From: Candidatus Poribacteria bacterium
GTDB taxonomy: Bacteria > Poribacteria > WGA-4E > DTYX01
Length of the DNA: 6,628 bases
Reading direction: 5' to 3'
NCBI GenBank assembly: GCA_012961655.1
Contig: DTYX01000781.1
Coordinates: forward strand, 1 to 6,628
This document shows, in pieces, positions 1-6,150 of the stretch; positions within the stretch are counted from its first letter, which is position 1, and each line of letters opens with the position of its first letter. The translations under genes were made by a program, and so were the position numbers. The notes below the pieces were generated by a model. That model worked only from the letters and a program-made list of their open reading frames with translations, was not told the DNA's origin and ran no database searches.

Positions 1-4
1 AATT

Positions 5-26
5 AGCCACGGATACACCCGTGGCT
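5..26. repeat. Perfect 8-bp inverted repeat (hairpin)
   Basis: AGCCACGG (5-12) and CCGTGGCT (19-26) are exact reverse complements around a 6-base loop (atacac). No run of T follows on the plus strand and the minus-strand side ends at the window edge, so a classical intrinsic terminator is not shown. It could be the tail of a terminator of a gene to the left, or part of a dispersed intergenic repeat. The stem is certain; the role is not. Confidence 0.5.
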
Positions 27-80
27 GAAGATGTTATCTAAAACTATTTAAACTTATTTAACAGTGCAATAGAAAACAAA

Positions 81-109
81 TTGACAGACTTGAGTATAAA
101 AGCTATCAT
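81..109 (+). promoter_or_regulatory. Sigma-70-like promoter for the amidohydrolase gene
   Basis: A perfect -35 box TTGACA (81-86) is followed after a 17-base spacer by TATCAT (104-109), one mismatch from TATAAT. The surroundings are AT-rich and no gene lies between here and the start codon at 257. Transcription would start near 116 and leave a leader of about 140 bases that carries the two direct repeats at 138-153 and 173-188. A TATAAT also sits at 117-122, but it has no matching -35 box at 17 bases. Confidence 0.5.
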
Positions 110-137
110 ATTATTGTATAATTGTCAAGAGTTTTCA

Positions 138-188
138 GATTGAGACAGAGATTCTATCATGGGGAATTTTTGGATTGGGACAGAGATT
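138..188 (+). repeat. Pair of 16-bp direct repeats in the leader
   Basis: GATTGAGACAGAGATT (138-153) and GATTGGGACAGAGATT (173-188) differ at one base and lie 35 bases apart, start to start. They sit between the predicted promoter and the ribosome binding site of the amidohydrolase gene. Such a pair could be a regulator's binding site downstream of the promoter, or a small tandem duplication. The repeats are seen directly; the regulatory role is inference. Confidence 0.5.
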
Positions 189-256
189 GAGTTGGGATGT
201 TTTTGATAGCAGTTTTCCGAGACCGATAAAGAAAATCAGTATAAGGAGTTTGAATC

Positions 257-1027
257 ATGATTATTGACGCGCATGTACACATTGGACAATGGATGCGCCC
301 GTATAGTAAAAATGGCAATGCTGTTGATGAACTCATTCAGTCCGCTCGACTTAACAACATCGACCGTCTTTGTGTCAGTTCTTTAGGAGACAGGGGATAC
401 ACTAGTTATCCCAATATAGATGAATTCACCTCTGCCAATACTCATATTTTGGAATTGATGCAAGCGTTTCCGCAGGAAATCATGGGATTTTGTTATGTCA
501 ATCCGCGTCATTCGAACGCTTCGTTGGCGGAACTTGACCGCTGCATCACTGATGGTGGGATGGTGGGAATTAAGCTCTGGGTAGCCTGTAAAACCAGCGA
601 TAGCTTAGTTGACCCGATTGTTGAGAAAGCAATTGAGTTAGGAGTGCCAATTCTACAGCACGCTTGGTACAAAACGACCGGCAATCTACCTGATGAATCA
701 ACTCCCGCCGATATTGCTGAGTTGGCACGACGTTTCCCTGACGTTACAATCATTATGGCGCATCTGCACGGCGCTGGTTATCGTGGAATTCTGGATATAG
801 CGCCGTATCCCAATATTCTGGTGGACACCTCTGGCGGCGACCCGGAGTCGACGGTAGTAGAGTTTGCCGTGCGTGAATTGGGCGGAGAACGTATCGTTTT
901 CGGTTCAGATACACCCGGCAGGAGCTTTGGCGTACAAATTGGCAAGGTGCTCGGCGCTAATCTTCCGCATGAGGTAAAAAGATTAATTTTATGCGGGAAC
1001 ATGGAGAGGATTTTAAAGTCACGCTAA
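257..1027 (+). CDS. Amidohydrolase_2 family metal-dependent hydrolase
   Basis: This 256-residue protein is a cytoplasmic TIM-barrel hydrolase of the amidohydrolase_2 type. The N-terminus carries the D-x-H-x-H metal motif (D4, H6, H8). It is followed by K106 in GIKLW, H135 in LQHAW, H169 and H171 in MAHLHG, and D218 in FGSDTPGR, which fit the metal- and substrate-binding histidines and the catalytic aspartate at the barrel ends. Members act on lactones, cyclic amides or decarboxylate acids; fuconolactone-type hydrolases belong here, so lactone opening in sugar-acid breakdown is a reasonable but unproven role. The length is a little short for the family, usually 260-300. The ATG start has AAGGAG at 243-248 with an 8-base spacer, and an upstream promoter at 81-109. 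There is no signal peptide. The sulfatase follows 228 bases downstream on the same strand. The family is well supported; the substrate is unknown. Confidence 0.9.
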   Translation: MIIDAHVHIGQWMRPYSKNGNAVDELIQSARLNNIDRLCVSSLGDRGYTSYPNIDEFTSANTHILELMQAFPQEIMGFCYVNPRHSNASLAELDRCITDGGMVGIKLWVACKTSDSLVDPIVEKAIELGVPILQHAWYKTTGNLPDESTPADIAELARRFPDVTIIMAHLHGAGYRGILDIAPYPNILVDTSGGDPESTVVEFAVRELGGERIVFGSDTPGRSFGVQIGKVLGANLPHEVKRLILCGNMERILKSR

Positions 1028-1255
1028 ACGTTTCAACCGCAGGGATTAGATAGTTTAAAGTGGATTTATAGTGGTGGAAAGTGAGTGACTTTTCTCTTGC
1101 TATGACAAGTTCCATTTGATACAATCATCGTTAGACATAGCCGCCGCGCCTTTGGAGGTATTTTGAGACAATGGTTATCTGGGAGAGATTGCAAATGATT
1201 CTGAAGGTGAGGTACGCGCCGATGAAATTCAACTTATGAATAAAGGAGAAGCACA
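1028..1255 (+). other. Intergenic stretch with a decayed reading frame ahead of the sulfatase
   Basis: No complete gene is visible here. From 1167 an open frame reads DNGYLGEIANDSEG and on through EVRADEIQLMNKGEAQ, ending in a TGA at 1257-1259 that overlaps the sulfatase ATG as ATGA. A TGA at 1164-1166 stops the same frame just upstream, and no usable start codon follows except an ATG at 1234. The composition looks coding, so it may be the 3' end of a lost gene, or chance. A competing 22-codon ORF (ATG 1171, stop 1237-1239) has GGAGG at 1154-1158, but 12 bases away. Confidence 0.3.
1097..1125 (+). promoter_or_regulatory. Weak sigma-70-like promoter candidate for the sulfatase gene
   Basis: TTGCTA (1097-1102, four of six consensus bases) and TACAAT (1120-1125, five of six) are separated by 17 bases. 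They lie about 130 bases upstream of the sulfatase start. The match is modest and would arise often by chance. The sulfatase could equally be transcribed from the amidohydrolase promoter, because no terminator is visible between the genes. Confidence 0.25.
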
Positions 1256-2968
1256 ATGAGTGCCAGAGGAGGGTTTTCAAGACGGGAATTTTTACAGGCG
1301 ACGGCTCTCATGACTGGTAGTGCGTTACTGAAAATGAATTCTGAATATAGCAATTCTAATAATTCTGATAAATCTATGCAATCAACGAGGCGTCCTAACA
1401 TACTGTGGATTTCATGTGAAGATATTAGCCCAAGACTCGGCTGCTACGGTGACCCGGTTGCCCGTACACCTAATTTAGACCGTTTGGCAGAGCAAGGTAT
1501 GCGGTTCACAAAGGTTTTTACGTCATCGCCGGTTTGTGCTCCCTGTCGCTCTGGCATTATTACCGGAATGTACCAGACTTCGATAGGGACACATCACATG
1601 CGTACCACGCATAAAGGTGAAGGCTTACCGACCCCATACTCCGCTGTTCCGCCTCCGTATGTCAAAACCTTCACAGAGTATTTGCGCGCTGAAGGTTATT
1701 ACTGCACGAACAACTCCAAAACTGATTATCAATTTACCACACCAGTAACGGCCTGGGATGAATCGAGCAACAAAGCACACTATCGTAATCGTCCCGATAA
1801 GAATCAACCTTTCTTCGCGGTGTTTAACCTGACCATGACTCATGAAAGCCAGAATTGGCTTGAACCTGAAGTGACAGACCCGGCTACGGTTGAAGTGCCG
1901 CCATACTATCCGGATACGATGGTTGTTCGGAAAGACATCGCTCGCCTGTATGACAATATTGCGGCAATGGATAAGCGAGCTGGAGAGATTTTGAAGGAAC
2001 TCGAAGATGACGGTTTAGCGGATGACACCATCGTATTTTTCTGGAGCGACCATGGGGACGGGTTGCCGCGGGCAAAGCGGTGGGTGTACGATTCAGGTAC
2101 GCATATTCCTCTGATTGTTCGGTGGCCGGGACACTTCAAACCGGGAAGCATAAATGACGATTTAATCAGTTCCATTGATTTCGGACCGACGGTGCTATCG
2201 TTGGCTGGCACTACTATCCCAATGCATATACAGGGTCAGCCCTTCTTGGGGACAAAGGCGAAGCCAGCGAGGGAATATGTCTTTTCCGCTCGAGATCGAT
2301 TCGATGAAAGCTACGATATGGTTCGTAGCGTGCGGGATAAGAGATACCGATATATCCGCAATTTCTATCCAGAAATACCTTACATTATTTGGATTCCATA
2401 CCGCAATCGCGGACCAGCTATGCAGGAGATGCTCCGGCTTCACGCCGAGGGAAAACTTGCAGGACCGCAAAAGCTATGGTTCAGCAACAGGCGCCCTCCT
2501 GAAGAGTTGTACGATTGTCAAGCAGACCCACATCAAATCGATAATCTTGCCGACAATTCCGCTTACAACGATGTGTTGGAGCGCATGAGCGAAGTCTTGG
2601 ACGAGTGGCGGAGGGAGACAAAGGATATGGGTGATATCTCCGAAGAGTTGATGGTCAATCAGATGTGGCCGGGAGGAATACAGCCCGAGACCGCCCAACC
2701 CAAGTTTATTCCGAACGCTCACGAAAATAGAGGTACTTCGCTTCAAAATGGAGGAACATTTACCGGTCCGATAACCGTGAGCATTTATTGCGCGACACAG
2801 GGCGCATCTATCGCCTATACGGCTGAAACGGGTGAGAATCCACACTGGCTGCTGTATACAGGGCCAATAAGACTAACCGAGGGAACAACGGTGCTGCGCG
2901 CCAAAGCGATACGCTACGGTTATAAAGAAAGTAGAGAAATCGTCGGGGGATTCACCGTGTCTCCGTAA
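1256..2968 (+). CDS. Tat-exported sulfatase with C-terminal beta-sandwich-like domain
   Basis: This 570-residue type I sulfatase hydrolyses sulfate esters or sulfamates, probably on sulfated polysaccharide fragments outside the cytoplasm. Residues 8-25 hold a twin-arginine signal (SRREFLQA, then a short hydrophobic stretch). The sulfatase core starts at RPNILWISCEDISP (46-59), with E55/D56 as metal ligands. C94-A-P-C-R98 is the CxPxR motif whose cysteine becomes formylglycine. K154, D265/H266 in SDHGD, K274 and H283 in the SGTHIPL stretch complete the expected active site. The order resembles planctomycete-type and N-sulfoglucosamine sulfohydrolase-like sulfatases. Residues about 495-570 (NGGTFTGP, TGPIRLTEGTTVLRAKA) look like a chitobiase/hexosaminidase C-terminal-like or Fn3_assoc domain, likely for glycan binding or packing. 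The start has AAAGGAG at 1242-1248, 7 bases away. The maturation enzyme is not in the window. Substrate unknown. Confidence 0.93.
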   Translation: MSARGGFSRREFLQATALMTGSALLKMNSEYSNSNNSDKSMQSTRRPNILWISCEDISPRLGCYGDPVARTPNLDRLAEQGMRFTKVFTSSPVCAPCRSGIITGMYQTSIGTHHMRTTHKGEGLPTPYSAVPPPYVKTFTEYLRAEGYYCTNNSKTDYQFTTPVTAWDESSNKAHYRNRPDKNQPFFAVFNLTMTHESQNWLEPEVTDPATVEVPPYYPDTMVVRKDIARLYDNIAAMDKRAGEILKELEDDGLADDTIVFFWSDHGDGLPRAKRWVYDSGTHIPLIVRWPGHFKPGSINDDLISSIDFGPTVLSLAGTTIPMHIQGQPFLGTKAKPAREYVFSARDRFDESYDMVRSVRDKRYRYIRNFYPEIPYIIWIPYRNRGPAMQEMLRLHAEGKLAGPQKLWFSNRRPPEELYDCQADPHQIDNLADNSAYNDVLERMSEVLDEWRRETKDMGDISEELMVNQMWPGGIQPETAQPKFIPNAHENRGTSLQNGGTFTGPITVSIYCATQGASIAYTAETGENPHWLLYTGPIRLTEGTTVLRAKAIRYGYKESREIVGGFTVSP

Positions 2969-3227
2969 TATGGACGCCAGTTCCTTATCTAGCATCTCGC
3001 AGAATGCAAAGTGCTTAGGTTTTAACCTTGTATAACTCAAGTTGCTAGTTATACTGGATAAAGGCTCAAAATGTTTGCTTCACTCACCAACGACTTCGTC
3101 TTATGGGCAAAGTGGACTGATCAGAATGGAAGGAAAGGGCTTGTACACGAAATATTATATCGAAAGATGACATTCTTCCTTTACTTCCCTTCCTTCCTTT
3201 CTCCGCGCCTCTTTGGTAACTAGCAAC
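2969..3227. other. Intergenic region between convergent genes
   Basis: This 259-base stretch separates the sulfatase (plus) from the enolase-superfamily gene (minus). It contains a hairpin at 3030-3054, two inverted 13-base copies at 3039-3051 and 3217-3229, and a pyrimidine-rich low-complexity tract at about 3174-3203 (repeated TTCC units). Only tiny open frames occur, for example a 29-codon one on the minus strand from 3173, and none looks like a gene. No hairpin followed by a T-run, as expected for a bidirectional intrinsic terminator, is evident. Confidence 0.6.
3030..3054. repeat. 8-bp stem hairpin downstream of the sulfatase gene
   Basis: GTATAACT (3030-3037) pairs exactly with AGTTATAC (3047-3054) across a 9-base loop. 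It lies about 60 bases after the sulfatase stop. The stem is AT-rich and has no following T-run, so it is at best a weak transcript end or RNA-stabilising structure. Its right arm is part of the left copy of the 13-base inverted repeat. Confidence 0.4.
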
Positions 3228-3229
3228 TT
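3039..3229. repeat. 13-bp perfect inverted repeat spanning 191 bases
   Basis: AAGTTGCTAGTTA (3039-3051) and TAACTAGCAACTT (3217-3229) are exact reverse complements, with 165 bases between them. The right copy includes two of the three bases of the stop codon of the minus-strand enolase-superfamily gene (3228-3230). A 9-base direct repeat CTTAGGTTT also occurs at 3014-3022 and 3227-3235. No target-site duplication flanks the outer ends and no transposase is inside. It could be two copies of a dispersed intergenic repeat or a MITE-like element; this is inference. Confidence 0.5.
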
Positions 3230-4367
3230 AGGTTTGTATACTATGTTTTATACTTATGCCGAACCCCGGCTCTGCGGGTACATGCAGCAATCCATCTTTG
3301 AGTTCATAGGGACTCCAATCCACATCACTTGTTTGGGTGGGAATGCCTTCAAGTGTAACGGTGTTTCCCAAGCCAGCGGCAAGTTGAGAGGCGTAAAGAG
3401 TTTTCAATGGATTACCCCATGTATGCGGGGATATTTGTACTTTTGCTTCAATCACTCGGGGCATCAGCTTTCGCCAGTTGGTGAAACCTAAACCGGCGAT
3501 ATCCATAATCAAGACATCCACAAGACCTTCATTTGCGAGTTTCAAAAGAGACTCTATGTCATATCCGCTTTCACCATCTGCAATGAGTGTATTTGGACTG
3601 CGCTTTGCCAGAAATTCTTTCAGCCGGCTCAAATCTTCTCGATTTTCGTGAAACGGTTCTTCAACCCAAAAGATGGAACAATCAGCAACGGCGTCAAAAT
3701 AACGAATGAATCCATCACAAGTATAACCGTTGTTGGCATCGACCAAGATTTGACAATCGGGAAAGTTTTCACGCACTTTCCGAGTTACTTCGATGTCCCG
3801 TCGCAAACCCTCTTCAGTTTCCATCCATTTGTAACCGCGCCCAATTTTGAGCTTGAAGGCGCGATAACCCAAATCGTAATCGTTGCGACAATTGGTCAAA
3901 ACGGCTTCGATACCTCGCGGATTATCCTCTGGGAGAAGGTCATCCATGTAAATCGCGCCGTCGTAGCATGGAACAACAGTCGTCCCATTTGAGCCAAGCA
4001 TCTGATAGACCGGCTGATTAAGAATAACCCCAGCTAAATCATGTAGCGGGAAGTCGAGCGGCATAAATTCTTCATGGATGACGCCGACTTCCGGATTAAA
4101 TAATTCCGCTACGCTTTTGCCGATTAAATCGGGGCGGTTTACCGAAGGTGAACTACTGAGCGAAGCGAACATATCTTGCTCGTCTGCCCAGGAAAGCCCC
4201 CAGCCAACTGACCCTTGATTGGTGGTAATTACGCGAACTTGAGCAGTGGAGCCTGTGCCGTGAACTCCCACCCGAGCATTTTTGCTAATCATTCGTGGAT
4301 AGCGACTTGTAACTTTCAGTGTTTTGATATCACTAATACGATGTTCTTCTAATGCTTTTGGGTTCAT
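3228..4367 (-). CDS. Enolase-superfamily (mandelate racemase/muconate lactonizing type) enzyme with KxK motif
   Basis: This 379-residue cytoplasmic enzyme abstracts the proton alpha to a carboxylate with a magnesium-stabilised enolate; dehydration or epimerisation of a sugar acid is likely. After an N-terminal capping domain (about 10-125), the barrel carries K172-x-K174 (FKLKIG). The metal ligands are D210 (LVDANNGY), E236 (WVEEPF) and E266 (IADGESGY). D289, H315 (ISPHTWGN) and E340 follow at the barrel ends. The KxK plus histidine set is that of the mandelate racemase subgroup, which includes rhamnonate, fuconate and tartrate dehydratases. I cannot choose among them. The start chosen is the ATG at 4367 with AAGGAAG just upstream; an in-frame TTG at 4409 lacks such a site. 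It lies 240 bases downstream of the second enolase-superfamily gene, same strand. The stop codon overlaps the 13-base inverted repeat, so the extreme C-terminus may have been altered by it. Confidence 0.9.
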   Translation of the reverse strand: MNPKALEEHRISDIKTLKVTSRYPRMISKNARVGVHGTGSTAQVRVITTNQGSVGWGLSWADEQDMFASLSSSPSVNRPDLIGKSVAELFNPEVGVIHEEFMPLDFPLHDLAGVILNQPVYQMLGSNGTTVVPCYDGAIYMDDLLPEDNPRGIEAVLTNCRNDYDLGYRAFKLKIGRGYKWMETEEGLRRDIEVTRKVRENFPDCQILVDANNGYTCDGFIRYFDAVADCSIFWVEEPFHENREDLSRLKEFLAKRSPNTLIADGESGYDIESLLKLANEGLVDVLIMDIAGLGFTNWRKLMPRVIEAKVQISPHTWGNPLKTLYASQLAAGLGNTVTLEGIPTQTSDVDWSPYELKDGLLHVPAEPGFGISIKHSIQT

Positions 4368-4607
4368 TTTCTTCCTTTCATTCCATATCATCTGCTCATA
4401 CAAGAGCAATAGTGACTTAGGTAAATTCTTTAACGACTGGCTGCCGGATGCTCCGATAAATCTGCTTCCACCGACTTGCGCATTGCACGCAATGGTATCC
4501 GACGTAACTCCTTTTGCACCTGACTAAAACAGCGGGCAAGTTGCTTTTCCACTCCGTATGGCAAATAGTAATTGAAAAGCAAAAATTCGTCAGAATACAA
4601 AAATCGT
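4368..4607 (-). other. Gap between the two enolase-superfamily genes, with an unassigned open frame
   Basis: This 240-base gap is long for two genes of one operon. On the minus strand an open frame runs from an ATG at 4651, inside the end of the upstream gene, to a stop at 4430. Beyond the upstream gene it reads about 57 residues (from SERFLYSDEFLLF to SEHPAASR) that look mildly protein-like. The only start overlaps the upstream gene by 44 bases and has a poor ribosome binding site. I do not recognise it. A plus-strand open frame crosses the same stretch, which suggests chance openness. No convincing promoter or terminator was found. Confidence 0.35.
4371..4377 (-). promoter_or_regulatory. 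Ribosome binding site deciding the start at 4367
   Basis: On the minus strand AAGGAAG is followed three bases later by ATG (4367-4365); AAAGGA within it is five bases from the ATG. Upstream in-frame candidates (TTG at 4409, ATG at 4391) have no purine-rich site at a suitable distance. Homology to the family also begins only after residue 10 of the shorter protein. Confidence 0.6.
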
Positions 4608-5735
4608 TCAGACTTCCGAATGTAAAATATGCTCACCGACAACTTCATCATTCAACTCAATTCCCAAACCCGGCTTATCCGAAATTTCAATAAATCCATG
4701 TTCAATTTTTTCCGGCTCTATTATCAATTCACTCCGCCATGGCACTTCGCCCCAGGCATGTTCTAAAATCAGGAAATTGGGGACGCTGGTCATACATTGA
4801 ACACTTGCGGCTGTGGCGACTGGGCCGCTGGGATTGTGCGGGGCGATGGGAATTTTGACGGATTCAGCGAGCGCGGAGATTTTCTTCAATTCCAAGATAC
4901 CGCCAGTGTGCTTGACATCGGGCATGAGAATGTTCATAGCTTGTTTTTCCAACGCTTCCTGGAAAAGCGACTTAGTTCGCAAGTTCTCACCGAAAGCGAT
5001 GGGCATGGGCGCTTCCGCTTTCACTTTTGCAATCGCTTCAAAGTCAGTTGATGGAATTGGCGCTTCAAACCAGAAAAGATTGACATCTTCCAGTTCCTTG
5101 GCAACCTGTATCGCCATACTGGGCGTAAATCGCCCGTGACAATCGACCAGCAGGTCGATTTCATCGCCAACCGCCGCGCGCACTTGCCGAATCCGCTCAA
5201 TGCCGGTGTCGATAACTCGTCGCATTTCACTGCTGTTTCCATCAGTTCGCGCTAATTCTCCGTGCGAAACAGCGTCGAATGGCGCACACTTGATGGCTGT
5301 GAACCCATCCAAAACTGCGGCTTTAGCATTGCGCGCAAAACCCGAAGGCGACCTGTCCCAAGTTGCTCGATTGATATTAGCGTACAGACGAATTTTGTCC
5401 CGACATCTGCCTCCCAGAAGATTGTAAACTGGTGTGTTCAACACTTTCCCAACGATGTCCCAGAAAGCGTGTTCGATGCCGCTTACGGCAGTATGAAATG
5501 GACGTCCTTCATCTTCACGATAACAGCATTGGTGAAACGCTTCGATATTGAACGGGTTATGTCCTATCACCATCGGTTCGATATCTTGAAGAGCTTTGAG
5601 AGTGTGGACATCGTTGCCACCTTGGGATGCTTCTCCGATGCCCGTAATTCCTGCATCCGTATTCAGACGCACAAATACCCAATTTCCCCTTTGGGTGACA
5701 TCAACGATAAAAGTTTTCATTGAGGTAATTTTCAT
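4608..5735 (-). CDS. Enolase-superfamily sugar-acid dehydratase, galactonate dehydratase-like
   Basis: This 375-residue cytoplasmic enzyme probably removes water from an aldonate to give a 2-keto-3-deoxy acid. The N-terminal capping domain occupies about residues 1-115. In the barrel, K149 lies in IKCAPFD, where the usual second lysine of KxK is replaced by alanine (A151). D198-x-H200 (LVDCHGRF), E224 (FWFEAPIP) and E250 (AFGEN) follow, then D273 (MPDVKHTGG), H300 (IAPHNPSGPV) and E325 (LEHAW). The D-x-H pair on the third strand, the APHxPxGP segment and the PGLGIE ending match the galactonate/mannonate dehydratase subgroup, most like DgoD. Exact substrate cannot be read from the sequence. 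The ATG at 5735 has GGGGAG five bases upstream (5741-5746). The upstream oxidoreductase remnant runs 35 bases into this gene in another frame, so the two once lay close together in an operon. The length is normal. Confidence 0.9.
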   Translation of the reverse strand: MKITSMKTFIVDVTQRGNWVFVRLNTDAGITGIGEASQGGNDVHTLKALQDIEPMVIGHNPFNIEAFHQCCYREDEGRPFHTAVSGIEHAFWDIVGKVLNTPVYNLLGGRCRDKIRLYANINRATWDRSPSGFARNAKAAVLDGFTAIKCAPFDAVSHGELARTDGNSSEMRRVIDTGIERIRQVRAAVGDEIDLLVDCHGRFTPSMAIQVAKELEDVNLFWFEAPIPSTDFEAIAKVKAEAPMPIAFGENLRTKSLFQEALEKQAMNILMPDVKHTGGILELKKISALAESVKIPIAPHNPSGPVATAASVQCMTSVPNFLILEHAWGEVPWRSELIIEPEKIEHGFIEISDKPGLGIELNDEVVGEHILHSEV

Positions 5736-6150
5736 AGCTTCTCCCCAAATTAGTTAAACGTTTGGTGTGAATTGGATACCCCTCGATGACCCCTTTTGCG
5801 CCTTCGATGCGGAAGTACCAGCGTCCCGCCGGACACGCGGCTGCCTGGTTCATCGCAAGAGAAGCCACCCCTCCGCTGGGAAAGTTCACGCTGATGTAGT
5901 AGGGGGCTCCGATTGCTCCCTGTCGAATCAACTGCCAGGCGCCGCGGAATACATTCAGCCACCGGTAATGAGAGTTGACGCCAAGCTTAACTCCGGCGCG
6001 GTTGGCTGCCGCCACCATAGCTCGACCTTCGTCCATCGAACGAGCAAACGGCTTCTGGACGAGAAGGTGTTTGCCAGCTTCGGCGCAATGCTCGACTATC
6101 TCAACCCGTCCGAAGGCTCGAATCTCAATCCCGAATTCTTGCGAATTCGG
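5701..6150 (-). pseudogene. Gfo/Idh/MocA family oxidoreductase remnant with several deletions
   Basis: An open minus-strand frame of about 150 codons carries clear Gfo/Idh/MocA pieces. Before the first ATG (6036) it already reads VEIVEHCAEAGKHLLVQKPF, the conserved GKH-EKP segment closing the NAD-binding domain. Next come VKLGVNSHYRW and IRQGAIGAPYY, the start of the substrate domain. Then FPSGGVASLAMNQ and GRWYFRIEGAKGVIEGY follow directly, which in intact proteins lie about 100 residues further on. The N-terminal Rossmann GxGxxG part is missing (a TAG at 6151-6153 stops the frame). The DxxxHxxD region in the middle is also gone, and after GVIEGY the frame runs 35 bases into the next gene. 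Intact members have 330-390 residues. Base use is more GC-rich than the neighbours by eye. Intact relatives oxidise sugars or inositols with NAD(P), but this product should be inactive. Misassembly is the alternative explanation. Confidence 0.8.

Noticed and set aside
1143..1155. GCCGCGCCTTTGG resembling TCCGCGCCTCTTTGG at 3202-3216
   Set aside because: The similarity is about 12 bases with a gap and nothing around it aligns, so a shared element is not supported by this window.
2175..2588. Plus-strand open frame of 137 codons within the sulfatase gene
   Set aside because: It is an alternative frame inside a well-supported gene and has no recognisable motifs.
3174..3203. Repeated TTCC tract as a possible tandem-repeat array
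   Set aside because: The units are irregular and short; it is a low-complexity pyrimidine tract, not a CRISPR or ordered repeat array.
3213..3491. Plus-strand open frame of 92 codons
   Set aside because: It lies mostly antisense to the enolase-superfamily gene, whose active-site motifs are intact, and has no ribosome binding site or recognisable domain.
4391..4406. Small hairpin with five-base arms upstream of the KxK enolase-superfamily gene
   Set aside because: The stem is too short to be distinguished from chance and has no terminator or operator features.
4368..4409. Upstream TTG start for the KxK enolase-superfamily gene, adding 14 residues
   Set aside because: No ribosome binding site precedes it, while AAGGAAG stands right before the ATG at 4367, and the extra residues have no family counterpart.
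5262..5723. Plus-strand open frame of 153 codons
   Set aside because: It is antisense to the galactonate-dehydratase-like gene and its translation shows no domain; it is a shadow.
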